Shown here one piece after another: positions 15,825-24,469 of a DNA stretch of 39,005 nt. The translations under genes and the position numbers were made by a program. This DNA is from CALJGI01 sp047618115 (GTDB taxonomy: Bacteria; Pseudomonadota; Gammaproteobacteria; Pseudomonadales; Halieaceae), in assembly GCA_047618115.1 (NCBI GenBank), contig JBLHKV010000002.1, positions 1-39,005 on the forward strand, read 5' to 3'. Below the pieces are notes generated by a model. That model saw only the letters and a list, made by a program, of their open reading frames with translations, was not told the DNA's origin and searched no databases. Numbering within the stretch: the first letter of the stretch is position 1; each line of letters starts with the position of its first letter.

Positions 15825-15945
15825 GTTCTTCAACCTTCGGAGTTGCACGATATGATATGCGGGCGAAGTATAACCGTAATTGTGTAAATAGAGGCCCACT
15901 GGCTCAATTTACAGCGTATTTATGCACTCTCAGAGGGCAAAAAAA

Positions 15946-15974
15946 TAGATAAAAACGGGCAACTTACTTATAAT
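15946..15974 (+). promoter_or_regulatory. Predicted distal gyrA promoter (P1)
   Basis: A perfect TATAAT (15969-15974) follows TAGATA (15946-15951, 4 of 6 consensus) with a 17-base spacer, in an A/T-rich upstream region. Initiation near 15981 would give a leader of about 180 bases whose first folded element is the stem-loop at 15990-16034. This promoter, P2 and that stem-loop are what I see in the 335-base gap between mtaD and gyrA. Confidence 0.45.
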
Positions 15975-15989
15975 TGCAGGCTTGAGCTA

Positions 15990-16034
15990 ACAACGGGTAG
16001 CGTCGGTCGGACCGATATCTCCCGCACCCGTTGT
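15990..16034 (+). promoter_or_regulatory. Nested stem-loop in the gyrA leader
   Basis: ACAACGGGT (15990-15998) pairs perfectly with ACCCGTTGT (16026-16034). Inside it, TCGGTC (16003-16008) and GACCGA (16010-16015) form a second perfect inverted repeat around one base. If P1 is used, the fold starts about ten bases from the 5' end of the mRNA and might protect it or respond to supercoiling or a regulator. On DNA the inner dyad could instead be a protein site. Confidence 0.5.
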
Positions 16035-16067
16035 GGGCACAAGTAACGAAGCTTGATACACCACCAT

Positions 16068-16096
16068 TTGACAACCTGTTGAGATCTCAGTACTAG
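16068..16096 (+). promoter_or_regulatory. Predicted proximal gyrA promoter (P2)
   Basis: A perfect -35 TTGACA (16068-16073) is followed after 17 bases by a poor -10, TACTAG (16091-16096). An 8-base palindrome GAGATCTC (16081-16088) lies in the spacer. A poor -10 with a perfect -35 can suit a promoter that depends on DNA relaxation, as for gyrA elsewhere, but this is inference. Confidence 0.35.
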
Positions 16097-16159
16097 CGCT
16101 GAGGGGGTTGCGTGGCATCTGAAGTCCAACATTACTGTTGCTTAAGGAAACATCTCCCA

Positions 16160-18727
16160 ATGGGTGAATCGACCAACGAAATACTACCCGTCAATATCGA
16201 AGACGAGCTGAAGCAATCCTATCTTGCATACGCCATGAGCGTGATCGTCGGGCGAGCCCTGCCCGATGTAAGAGACGGGCTCAAGCCTGTCCACCGGCGC
16301 GTATTGTTTGCCATGAGTGTGCTGGGTAACGACTGGAACAAGCCCTACAAAAAGTCTGCACGCATCGTGGGTGATGTTATTGGTAAGTATCACCCCCACG
16401 GCGACACGGCCGTCTACGATACTATCGTGCGTATGGCGCAGCCGTTTTCGCTGCGTTACATGTTGGTCGACGGACAGGGAAACTTTGGATCGATCGACGG
16501 CGATTCTGCGGCAGCCATGCGGTATACCGAAATCAGGATGCGCAAGATCGCCCACGACCTGCTCGCCGACCTCGACAAGGAAACCGTAGATTTCGTACCC
16601 AACTACGACGGTACCGAACAAATTCCCGAGGTTATGCCGACGCGTATCCCCAATTTGCTGGTAAATGGTTCCTCGGGTATCGCGGTCGGTATGGCAACCA
16701 ATATTCCGCCGCACAACCTGACTGAAGTGGTCAACGCCTGCCTGGCGCTGCTGGACGATCCGGACTTGAGTATCGACGCCCTGTTGGAGTTTATTCCGGG
16801 TCCCGATTTCCCCACCGCAGCTATTATCAATGGCCGCGCCGGGATCGTGCAGGCATATCGCACGGGTCGTGGCCGTATCTATGTGCGTGCGCGTGCCGTG
16901 GTCGAGAGCAACGAAAAGACCAACAAAGACACCATAATCATCTCCGAGCTGCCCTATCAGGTGAATAAGGCCCGCTTGATCGAGAAAATTGCGGAGCTGG
17001 TTAAGGAAAAGAAAATTGAAGGCATTACCGAGTTGCGCGATGAGTCGGACAAGGACGGCTTGCGCGTTGTTATAGAGTTGCGCCGCGGTGAGATGGGTGA
17101 GGTTGTGCTGAATAACCTCTACGCCCAAACCCAACTGCAGAATGTCTTTGGTATCAACATCGTGGCACTGGAAGATGGCCAACCCAAGGTGCTGAATTTG
17201 AAGCAACTGCTGGAGGCCTTTATCCGCCACCGGCGAGAAGTTGTGACTCGGCGTACCGTATATCTGTTGCGCAAAGCCCGAGAACGAGGCCATATTCTCG
17301 AGGGGCTCGCCATCGCGTTGGCTAATATCGATCCCATTATCGCCCTCATCAAGGCGTCGCCTAGTCCAGCGGAGGCGAGGTTGCAGTTGATTGCCAAGCC
17401 TTGGCCGCCTGGGGATGTCACCGTCATGTTGGAACGTGCTGGCGATACGGCCTGCCGTCCCGATGGACTTGAGCTCCAGTATGGTATGCACGATGGTGAG
17501 TACCACTTGTCTCCCGCTCAGGCTCAAGCGATTCTGGAATTACGCCTGCACCGACTGACGGGTCTCGAGCACGAGAAACTGATCTCAGAATACGCCGACA
17601 AACTGGAAGAAATTGCCGAATATCTGGAAATTCTCAACGACTCCGTGAAATTGCTCAATGTTATTCGAGAGGAGCTCGCCCAGGTCGTCAATGATTACGG
17701 CGACGAGCGGCGCACCGAGATAATCGATTCCCTGGCGGACCTGACCGCAGAAGACCTCATAACGGAAGAGGACCGGGTTGTGACTATTTCCCATGGTGGC
17801 TATGCGAAGACTCAGCCGCTGACCGATTATCAGGCACAGCGGCGCGGCGGGATGGGTAAATCGGCGACAGCGGTGAAGGATGAAGACTTCATCGAACACC
17901 TGATGATAGCCAGCACCCACGATACTATTTTGTGTTTTACCAACGTCGGAAAAGTTTACTGGCTAAAAGTGTTTCACATCCCACTGGCTGGGCGCGGCGC
18001 ACGCGGCAGACCAATGGTCAATCTGCTACCCCTGGACGAAGGGGAGCGCGTCACATCTATTCTGCCGGTGGCAGAGTACACTGAAGGCCACTATATTTTC
18101 ATGGCAACCGCCGACGGTGTCGTCAAGAAAACCGCACTGACCGATTTTGCCCGGCAGCGTAGTGTTGGACTGCGCGCTGTTGAGTTGAACGAAGGGGACG
18201 TCCTGGTTGGCACCGCGATAACTACTGGCGACTGCGATGTCATGTTGTTCAGTAGCTCGGGTAAAGCTGCTCGATTCAGTGAGAAGGATGTCAGAGCCAT
18301 GGGACGTACCGCTCGCGGTGTGCGCGGCATTAAGCTGCCTGGTGATCATCGCTGTATCTCCATGATTATTCCAGAAGAGGGCGGGCGCGTGCTCACCGTC
18401 AGTGCCAATGGTTATGGCAAGCGCACTGAGATGGACGACTTTCCCACTAAGGGTCGGGGCAATATGGGCGTGATCGCGATAAAAACCAGCGAGCGAAACG
18501 GTAATCTGGTCGGAGCTGTGCAGGTATTTGAAGGCGATGAGCTGATGCTTATCTCCGATCAAGGTACGTTGGTGCGAACCCGCACCGACGAGGTGTCGGT
18601 ATTGAGTCGAAACACTCAGGGCGTGCGAGTTATTAAGCTCAAGAGTGGCGAAGGTCTGGTTGGCGTAGAGCGCGTCGCCGAGCCGGAAGCAATAGTCGGT
18701 GAGGAAGACGCCACGGAAGATGAATAG
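16160..18727 (+). CDS. gyrA: DNA gyrase subunit A
   Basis: GyrA (855 residues) is the DNA breakage-reunion subunit of gyrase, which introduces negative supercoils. The N-terminal SYLAYAMSVIVGRALPDVRDGLKPVHRR, the catalytic tyrosine at residue 122 (AAMRYTEIRM) and the GyrA box QRRGGMGK, needed for DNA wrapping, are all present. Six beta-pinwheel repeats make up the C-terminal domain. Numbering matches E. coli in the quinolone region: residue 83 is Thr and 87 is Asp. Thr83 is also wild type in Pseudomonas aeruginosa, so it need not indicate acquired resistance. The start is the ATG at 16160, which follows AAGGAAA; an upstream in-frame start at 16112 gives a non-homologous extension. The C-terminal acidic tail is shorter than in E. 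coli. serC follows after 44 bases. Confidence 0.97.
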   Translation: MGESTNEILPVNIEDELKQSYLAYAMSVIVGRALPDVRDGLKPVHRRVLFAMSVLGNDWNKPYKKSARIVGDVIGKYHPHGDTAVYDTIVRMAQPFSLRYMLVDGQGNFGSIDGDSAAAMRYTEIRMRKIAHDLLADLDKETVDFVPNYDGTEQIPEVMPTRIPNLLVNGSSGIAVGMATNIPPHNLTEVVNACLALLDDPDLSIDALLEFIPGPDFPTAAIINGRAGIVQAYRTGRGRIYVRARAVVESNEKTNKDTIIISELPYQVNKARLIEKIAELVKEKKIEGITELRDESDKDGLRVVIELRRGEMGEVVLNNLYAQTQLQNVFGINIVALEDGQPKVLNLKQLLEAFIRHRREVVTRRTVYLLRKARERGHILEGLAIALANIDPIIALIKASPSPAEARLQLIAKPWPPGDVTVMLERAGDTACRPDGLELQYGMHDGEYHLSPAQAQAILELRLHRLTGLEHEKLISEYADKLEEIAEYLEILNDSVKLLNVIREELAQVVNDYGDERRTEIIDSLADLTAEDLITEEDRVVTISHGGYAKTQPLTDYQAQRRGGMGKSATAVKDEDFIEHLMIASTHDTILCFTNVGKVYWLKVFHIPLAGRGARGRPMVNLLPLDEGERVTSILPVAEYTEGHYIFMATADGVVKKTALTDFARQRSVGLRAVELNEGDVLVGTAITTGDCDVMLFSSSGKAARFSEKDVRAMGRTARGVRGIKLPGDHRCISMIIPEEGGRVLTVSANGYGKRTEMDDFPTKGRGNMGVIAIKTSERNGNLVGAVQVFEGDELMLISDQGTLVRTRTDEVSVLSRNTQGVRVIKLKSGEGLVGVERVAEPEAIVGEEDATEDE

Positions 18728-18771
18728 CGGGCCGTGCGGGTCTGCGTCGAGAGAAAATCAGGAAGAAAGGA

Positions 18772-19851
18772 ATGAAGCGTTGTTATAATTTTTGCGCGGG
18801 TCCGGCGGCACTACCGGAACCTGTTTTGGAACTGGCTGGAGCTGAGATAATGGACTGGCACGGCCGTGGTCTGTCAGTCATGGAGATGAGCCACCGCAGT
18901 TCAGAGTACGTGTCCATACATAGAGCCGCCGAACAGGATTTCAGAGATCTACTGGCAATCCCAGACGATTATGCCGTATTGTTTTTGCAGGGCGGAGCAA
19001 CGTCTCAATTCTCCGCTGTGCCACTGAACCTGATGGGCGAACAGGGAGTGGCGGATTACATCAACACCGGTCAGTGGTCAAAAAAGGCGATAGCAGAAGC
19101 GCGTCGCTTTGGGTCTGTCAATGTAGCGGCTTCCGCCGAGGCCGATAATTTTTCGTCGGTACCACCCCAGGATCAATGGCAATTGAGCGGCGATGCTGCT
19201 TATCTGCACTACACGCCCAACGAAACAATAGGCGGTGTAGAGTTCGGTTGGGTCCCCGATGTCTCGTGCCCACTTGTGGTCGATATGTCTTCGACGATTC
19301 TATCTCGGGAAATTGATATTTCCCGCTTTGGCATCATCTACGCTGGCGCCCAGAAAAATATCGGGCCGGCGGGTCTGACCATTGTCGTCGTCAGGCGGGA
19401 TCTACTCGGCCGGGCCAGGCCCGAAACCCCGGCTATGCTTAACTATCAAGTGGCAGCTGACAATGACTCCATGTACAACACGCCGCCGACCTTCGCAGTT
19501 TATCTGGCTGGACTGGTTTTTAAGTGGCTTAAAGAGCAGGGGGGCTTATCTGTTATTGAGCAGATCAATCGGCGCAAAGCTGCGAAGCTCTACGGTTATA
19601 TTGATGACAGTAATTTTTACGCCAACCCCGTTGAAATCGTCAGTCGCTCGTTGATGAACGTGCCATTTACGTTGGCCGACGCCGAACTCGACAAGGCCTT
19701 TCTTGAAGGTGCGGAGACTGCTGGTCTTCTCAATCTCAAGGGGCATCGCTCGGTTGGGGGTATGCGCGCAAGCCTATATAATGCCGTCAGTGAACAAGCC
19801 GTCGACGCCTTGATCCAATACATGGCCGATTTCAGTAGGGAGCACACCTGA
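18772..19851 (+). CDS. serC: Phosphoserine aminotransferase SerC
   Basis: SerC (359 residues) transfers an amino group from glutamate to 3-phosphohydroxypyruvate in serine synthesis; in E. coli it also serves pyridoxine synthesis. The protein starts with the typical YNFCAGPAALP and carries MEMSHRSSEY and FLQGGATSQFSAVPLNL. The PLP lysine is Lys195 in AGAQKNIGPAGLT. The ending GGMRASLYNAV is the substrate-binding region. A strong ribosome site (AGGAAGAAAGGA) precedes the ATG. It is the second gene of the gyrA-serC-pheA-tyrA-cmk series, the order found in Pseudomonas. pheA begins 6 bases after its stop. Confidence 0.97.
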   Translation: MKRCYNFCAGPAALPEPVLELAGAEIMDWHGRGLSVMEMSHRSSEYVSIHRAAEQDFRDLLAIPDDYAVLFLQGGATSQFSAVPLNLMGEQGVADYINTGQWSKKAIAEARRFGSVNVAASAEADNFSSVPPQDQWQLSGDAAYLHYTPNETIGGVEFGWVPDVSCPLVVDMSSTILSREIDISRFGIIYAGAQKNIGPAGLTIVVVRRDLLGRARPETPAMLNYQVAADNDSMYNTPPTFAVYLAGLVFKWLKEQGGLSVIEQINRRKAAKLYGYIDDSNFYANPVEIVSRSLMNVPFTLADAELDKAFLEGAETAGLLNLKGHRSVGGMRASLYNAVSEQAVDALIQYMADFSREHT

Positions 19852-19857
19852 GTAGCT

Positions 19858-20976
19858 ATGGACGAAACCGGAGATCTGCAAGCAGTACGCGATGAGATTG
19901 ATTCGCTGGATCAACAAATTCAGCACCTGCTCAATCAGCGAGCACACTGTGCCCAACAGGTGGCACATATCAAGATGGCCGCGGTCGAGGCCGCACACAG
20001 CGATGGTCAAACACCGGATGAGGTCCAGTTTTATCGTCCCGAGCGCGAGGCACAAGTCCTCAGACGCATCATGGAGAGAAACGAGGGGCCGCTTCCCGCC
20101 GCTAATGTCGCGCATATTTTTAGGGAGGTGATGTCGGCCTGTCTGGCGCTGGAAAAACCACTTGAGGTTGCCTACTTTGGGCCCGCCGGTACCTTTACCC
20201 AAGCCGCCGCCATCAAACATTTTGGACACGCGGCGACGTGCAAACCGCACACGACTATAAGCGAAGTATTTTCTCAGGTTGAAACCAGCCAGTGCCACTA
20301 TGGGGTCGTGCCGGTCGAAAATTCTACCGAGGGTATGGTGTCGCACACGCTGGATAACTTCCTGGATTCGCCGCTGAAAATTTGCGGTGAGGTGGAAATG
20401 CGTATTCACCACCACCTGCTGGTTGCGCCGAATTCAGGCGAAGCAGATGTGCTCCGAATCTGTGCGCACGAGCAGGCCCTGGCTCAGTGCCGTCACTACC
20501 TTAACAAACATTGGCCCACCGCCGAACAGTTGGCAGTCAGTAGTAACGGCGAGGCAGCGCGACTCGCCGCAGAGGGAAATGGTGTTGCTGCAATAGCCGG
20601 TGATATGGCGGCCGAGTTATATGGGCTGGATAAGCTGGCTTCACATATTGAGGACTCGGCCGATAATACCACTCGCTTTCTTATCATCAGTCGCGAGGAG
20701 GCAGATCCATCGGGTTTCGACAAGACCTCTGTTGTAGTGTCCAGCCGTAACAAGCCTGGTGCCCTGTTCACTTTGTTGGAGCCCTTCCATAAAAATGGTG
20801 TTTCGTTAACTCGTATTGATACCCGACCCTCGCGCACAGAGACCTGGGCGTACGTGTTTTTCATCGAATTTGAAGGTCATGTACGGGACCCAAACATCAG
20901 TACCATCTTGCGCACGCTGGAGGAGCAGTCAATCTTGCTCAAACCACTGGGCTCATATCCACGAGCCGTGTTGTAG
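19858..20976 (+). CDS. pheA: Bifunctional chorismate mutase / prephenate dehydratase (P-protein)
   Basis: The 372-residue protein turns chorismate into prephenate and then phenylpyruvate, the phenylalanine branch. A chorismate mutase domain occupies about residues 1-95 (LQAVRDEIDSLDQQIQHLLNQRA). The prephenate dehydratase domain spans roughly 100-275, with VAYFGPAGTFTQAA, VPVENSTEGMVSHTLD and the DNTTRFLI motif. A regulatory ACT domain follows from about 283 (NKPGALF, DTRPSRTETWAY). The usual phenylalanine-sensing motif is ESRP; here it reads DTRP, a mild change, so feedback inhibition by phenylalanine is likely but not assured. The gene is 6 bases from serC and 8 from tyrA. No leader peptide or attenuator is seen before it. 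Confidence 0.96.
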   Translation: MDETGDLQAVRDEIDSLDQQIQHLLNQRAHCAQQVAHIKMAAVEAAHSDGQTPDEVQFYRPEREAQVLRRIMERNEGPLPAANVAHIFREVMSACLALEKPLEVAYFGPAGTFTQAAAIKHFGHAATCKPHTTISEVFSQVETSQCHYGVVPVENSTEGMVSHTLDNFLDSPLKICGEVEMRIHHHLLVAPNSGEADVLRICAHEQALAQCRHYLNKHWPTAEQLAVSSNGEAARLAAEGNGVAAIAGDMAAELYGLDKLASHIEDSADNTTRFLIISREEADPSGFDKTSVVVSSRNKPGALFTLLEPFHKNGVSLTRIDTRPSRTETWAYVFFIEFEGHVRDPNISTILRTLEEQSILLKPLGSYPRAVL

Positions 20977-20984
20977 GGCACTAG

Positions 20985-21881
20985 ATGTCACAACAGGTAA
21001 TAGACAGGGTTTTGATTGTTGGGTTGGGGCTTATCGGTGGGTCGCTGGCCGCCTCACTCAAATCCACAGGTTTTGCAGGTGAAGTCCGAGCCTGGGGCCA
21101 CCGCGAGCCCTCGTTGATAAAAGGCCAGGCATTGGGCCTGATCGACAGCTATACAACCGATCTGAGCTTAGCGCTGGACGGCGCAGATTTTGTCGTTATA
21201 GCCACTCCAACACTGACCGCCAATGCGATGTTGGCCGCTATTCTGCCTGCAGTTGCAGTCGATGTAGTGATAACCGATGTCGCCAGCGTCAAAGGTAGCC
21301 TGGTCGCTGAAGCCATTCGCGTCGCTGGACAAGTACCGCCAAACTTTGTCCCTGGACACCCCATAGCCGGTTCCGAACAAAGCGGAGTTGAGGCCGCAAG
21401 AGCCGACTTGTTTGTCAATCATCGGGTCATTCTTACCCCGCTCGTCGAGACCGATAGCGCCGCGGTAGATCAGGTAGGCGCGATGTGGGCGAGTACTGGC
21501 GCCGAGGTGTTGCAGATGGGAGTCGAGGAGCACGATGCCATTCTGGCGGCCACCAGTCACTTGCCTCATGTGCTGGCATACGCTCTTGTGGACGGTCTGG
21601 CAGGGTCGGCGCACAGTGAGAATATCTTCCGTTTTGCCGCTGGCGGTTTTCGCGATTTCACCCGTATCGCATCCAGTGATCCGGTGATGTGGCGGGATAT
21701 TGCCTTGGCGAACAGGGAGCAGTTGTTGGGTGCTGTGGATCAATTTGGCCATCACTTGGGGCGTCTACGTAATGCGATAGAACAATCCGATGGTGCGGCG
21801 TTACAAGACATTTTTGAGCGAGCCAAGCAGTCGCGCGATGATTTCGCCGTCGAATTGGCTAATCGTCAAACACCGCTTTGA
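20985..21881 (+). CDS. tyrA: Prephenate dehydrogenase TyrA (monofunctional)
   Basis: This 298-residue protein oxidatively decarboxylates prephenate or arogenate toward tyrosine. The Rossmann motif GLGLIGGS is at residues 13-20. HPIAGSEQSGVEAA and the catalytic histidine region EEHDAILAATSHLPHVLAYAL follow, then FRDFTRIASSDPVMWRDI. In Pseudomonas and many relatives the equivalent gene is fused to aroA (EPSP synthase) and preceded by a hisC paralogue. Here it ends cleanly with TGA and cmk follows at once, so neither partner is present. The ATG at 20985 is 8 bases after pheA. Confidence 0.95.
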   Translation: MSQQVIDRVLIVGLGLIGGSLAASLKSTGFAGEVRAWGHREPSLIKGQALGLIDSYTTDLSLALDGADFVVIATPTLTANAMLAAILPAVAVDVVITDVASVKGSLVAEAIRVAGQVPPNFVPGHPIAGSEQSGVEAARADLFVNHRVILTPLVETDSAAVDQVGAMWASTGAEVLQMGVEEHDAILAATSHLPHVLAYALVDGLAGSAHSENIFRFAAGGFRDFTRIASSDPVMWRDIALANREQLLGAVDQFGHHLGRLRNAIEQSDGAALQDIFERAKQSRDDFAVELANRQTPL

Positions 21882-21892
21882 ATGAATTGGCA

Positions 21893-22585
21893 ATGAGTGT
21901 GTATCCGCCGATTGTAACGGTCGATGGTCCCAGTGGTGCGGGAAAAGGCACGGTTTCTCACCGTTTGGCCGCATATTTGGGTTGGCATCTATTGGACAGC
22001 GGCGCGCTCTATCGTGTGACTGCATACGCCGCCGCAGAGGCGGCTGTGGATCTGCTCGATGAACCGGCGGTCGCCGAAGTTGCGCGTCATCTTCAACTCG
22101 AATTTGTCGGCAGAGAGACGGCCGAAGTCGATGTCTTATATAAAGGACGTAACATCAGTCTCGATATCCGTACCGAAGAAGGTGGGAGAGGGGCCTCCAC
22201 TGTAGCGGCGTTACCCGCCGTTCGCGCTGCTCTCCTGGAACGCCAAAGAGAGTTTGCTCAGGCTCCGGGCTTGGTCGCCGATGGTCGGGATATGGGCACT
22301 GTGGTATTCCCCGGCGCGGACTTGAAATTTTTCCTGACTGCCAGTGCCGACGAGCGGGCTGAAAGGCGCTACAAGCAGTTGATTCAAAAGGGACAAAGTG
22401 TTAATCTCGCCGCCCTTTTATGGGACATAGAGTCTCGTGATAAGCGCGACAGCGAGCGAGCGGTGTCGCCACTGATCCCAGCTACCGATGCCATTGTCAT
22501 CGATAGCACGGGAATTCCGGTGGAAACGGTGATCCAGAGGGTCGTCGCTGAACTTGAAAAGAAAGGTCTCGCAAACCGCATTTAA
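21893..22585 (+). CDS. cmk: Cytidylate kinase
   Basis: Cmk (230 residues) phosphorylates CMP and dCMP with ATP. The P-loop GPSGAGKGT is at residues 12-20, LLDSGALYR follows, and the NMP-binding motif ADGRDMGTVVFPGA lies in the middle. The start is placed at the ATG at 21893 (MSVYPPIVTVDG), which aligns exactly with the E. coli N-terminus. A TTG at 21878 overlapping the tyrA stop as TTGA would add five residues. No clear ribosome site is seen for either, suggesting coupling to tyrA. cmk followed by rpsA is a widely conserved gammaproteobacterial pair. Confidence 0.96.
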   Translation: MSVYPPIVTVDGPSGAGKGTVSHRLAAYLGWHLLDSGALYRVTAYAAAEAAVDLLDEPAVAEVARHLQLEFVGRETAEVDVLYKGRNISLDIRTEEGGRGASTVAALPAVRAALLERQREFAQAPGLVADGRDMGTVVFPGADLKFFLTASADERAERRYKQLIQKGQSVNLAALLWDIESRDKRDSERAVSPLIPATDAIVIDSTGIPVETVIQRVVAELEKKGLANRI

Positions 22586-22593
22586 GCGGAAAA

Positions 22594-22720
22594 TGTTCGA
22601 TAGCAGCAACTGTGTATCGAACAAGGTTCCAGAGGGCAACGTCAACCAGTAAACGGTTGCGCTCTGGTTTAATCAATTACCCGTGCCATCTGGAGGTACG
22701 GAACAGTGACTAAGTCACTG
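22594..22720 (+). promoter_or_regulatory. Structured leader of rpsA with three inverted repeats
   Basis: Three hairpins lie between cmk and rpsA. The first (22594-22623) has a 9-bp perfect stem TGTTCGATA/TATCGAACA. The second (22629-22667) has a 12-bp stem with one mismatch (CCAGAGGGCAAC/GTTGCGCTCTGG) followed by TTTAAT, which could act as a weak terminator or attenuator. The third (22704-22720) is a perfect 17-base palindrome, CAGTGACTAAGTCACTG, just before the ribosome site AAAGGTAGG. In E. coli a folded rpsA leader mediates feedback by S1 protein, so a similar role is likely here. Confidence 0.55.
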
Positions 22721-22743
22721 ATATCAAAGGTAGGTATTCCACC

Positions 22744-24423
22744 ATGAGCGAAAGTTTCGCCGATCTATTTGAAGAAAGTCTGTTAACTATCGATATGAAG
22801 CCCGGATCCATTGTGACCGGCGTAGTCATCGACATCGATAATGAGTGGGTAACGGTACACGCCGGACTGAAGTCCGAGGGTGTTATATCCCGCAGTGAAT
22901 TTATGGATGCCAATGGCGAGGTAACCCTCGAAATTGGCGACGAAGTACAGGTCGCACTGGAAAGTGTCGAGGACGGTTTCGGTGAAACCAAGCTGTCCCG
23001 TGAGAAGGCCAAGCGCTCGGAGTCCTGGTCTGAGTTAGAAGGTGCTCTGGAAGCAGATGAAGTGGTTATAGGTATAATCAACGGCAAGGTCAAAGGCGGC
23101 TTTACTGTGGATATCAATTCTATCCGCGCATTCCTACCTGGCTCTCTGGTTGATGTTCGCCCAGTACGCGAAACGACTCACCTGGAAGGTAAAGAACTCG
23201 AGTTTAAAGTCATCAAACTCGACCAGAAACGTAATAACGTAGTGGTATCGCGCCGCGCCGTTCTCGAAGCTGCAAACAGTGTCGAGCGCGATGAGCTGCT
23301 GTCGAACTTGCAAGAAGGCATGTCTGTTAAGGGTGTGGTTAAAAACCTCACCGACTACGGTGCCTTTGTTGACCTCGGCGGCGTTGACGGTCTGCTGCAC
23401 ATCACCGATATGGCGTGGAAGCGAATCAAGCACCCGGGTGAGATTGTTAATGTTGGCGACGAGATCGACGTTAAAATCCTTAAGTTCGATCGCGAGCGCA
23501 ACCGCGTATCCCTTGGCCTCAAGCAACTGGGCGAAGATCCCTGGGTTGCAATCACTAATCGCTACCCCGAAAATTCGCGCGTTATGGCCAAGATCACTAA
23601 TCTTACCGATTACGGCTGTTTTGCAGAAATCGAAGAGGGCGTTGAAGGTCTGGTCCACGTATCCGAAATGGATTGGACTAACAAGAACGTACACCCTTCC
23701 AAGATCGTCAACCTTGGCGATGAAGTAGAGGTCATGATCCTCGATATAGACGAAGAGCGTCGTCGTATCTCTCTGGGTATCAAGCAGTGTCAACAAAATC
23801 CGTGGGATGCGTTCGCAGGCCAGTGTGCCAAAGGCGATCGGATCAAGGGCAGCATCAAGTCGATCACCGATTTTGGTATCTTCATCGGACTGGACGGTAA
23901 CATTGACGGTCTCGTGCATCTGTCTGATATTTCCTGGGATGAGACTGGCGAAGAAGCCGTTCGTAACTACAAGAAGGGCGATGAGATAGAAACTGTTATA
24001 TTGTCTGTCGACCCCGATCGGGAGCGTATCTCGCTGGGTATCAAGCAGCTGCAATCAGATCCATTCACCGACTTTGTTGAAGAGAACGACAAAGGTTCTA
24101 TCGTGACTGGTGTTGTTAAGTCTGTTGAGCAGAAGAGCGCCATCATTGAGCTCGCCCCTGAAGTTGAGGCAACACTGCGTGCTGCTGAGATCAGTCAGGA
24201 CCGGGTAGAAGACGCCCGTAGTGAACTCAAAGAGGGTGACAGCGTTGAAGTTAAGGTGATTGCAGTTGACCGCAAGAATCGTACAATGAACGTGTCAATA
24301 AAAGCCAAGGATTACGAAGAAGAGCAAGATGCTGTGAAGTCCCTGAAAGATCACGACACAGAATCTTCATCTCCTGCTACAATTGGCGATCTGATCAAGG
24401 CGAAAATGGAAGGCGGTTCGTAA
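22744..24423 (+). CDS. rpsA: 30S ribosomal protein S1
   Basis: S1 (559 residues, E. coli 557) binds mRNA leaders and helps load them on the 30S subunit. Six S1 OB-fold repeats can be read, at roughly residues 20-85, 105-170, 190-260, 275-345, 360-430 and 447-515. Repeats 3 to 5 carry the strongest consensus, such as VKNLTDYGAFVDLGGVDGLLHITDMAWKR, with VSLGLKQL or ISLGIKQ at the ends. The gene starts at ATG 22744 after AAAGGTAGG. Its leader is folded, as expected for autogenous control. ihfB follows after 100 bases that include a strong hairpin. Confidence 0.98.
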   Translation: MSESFADLFEESLLTIDMKPGSIVTGVVIDIDNEWVTVHAGLKSEGVISRSEFMDANGEVTLEIGDEVQVALESVEDGFGETKLSREKAKRSESWSELEGALEADEVVIGIINGKVKGGFTVDINSIRAFLPGSLVDVRPVRETTHLEGKELEFKVIKLDQKRNNVVVSRRAVLEAANSVERDELLSNLQEGMSVKGVVKNLTDYGAFVDLGGVDGLLHITDMAWKRIKHPGEIVNVGDEIDVKILKFDRERNRVSLGLKQLGEDPWVAITNRYPENSRVMAKITNLTDYGCFAEIEEGVEGLVHVSEMDWTNKNVHPSKIVNLGDEVEVMILDIDEERRRISLGIKQCQQNPWDAFAGQCAKGDRIKGSIKSITDFGIFIGLDGNIDGLVHLSDISWDETGEEAVRNYKKGDEIETVILSVDPDRERISLGIKQLQSDPFTDFVEENDKGSIVTGVVKSVEQKSAIIELAPEVEATLRAAEISQDRVEDARSELKEGDSVEVKVIAVDRKNRTMNVSIKAKDYEEEQDAVKSLKDHDTESSSPATIGDLIKAKMEGGS

Positions 24424-24469
24424 CCTTCCCCGACGTTGTGGCTAGTTGTTATTAGCTGCATTGTCGGTC

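Noticed and set aside
16520..16530. Thr83 in GyrA as a sign of acquired quinolone resistance (QRDR lies around 16400-16425)
   Set aside because: Thr is the wild-type residue at this position in Pseudomonas aeruginosa and other gammaproteobacteria, and Asp87 is unchanged, so resistance cannot be inferred.
16184..17527. A 447-codon open frame on the minus strand inside gyrA
   Set aside because: It lies fully antisense to well-conserved gyrA and has no recognisable domain. Long antisense frames are expected from the codon bias of this genome.
23134..24054. A 306-codon antisense frame inside rpsA
   Set aside because: It is antisense to the S1 repeats, its own apparent repeats mirror those of rpsA, and it has no ribosome site or family match.
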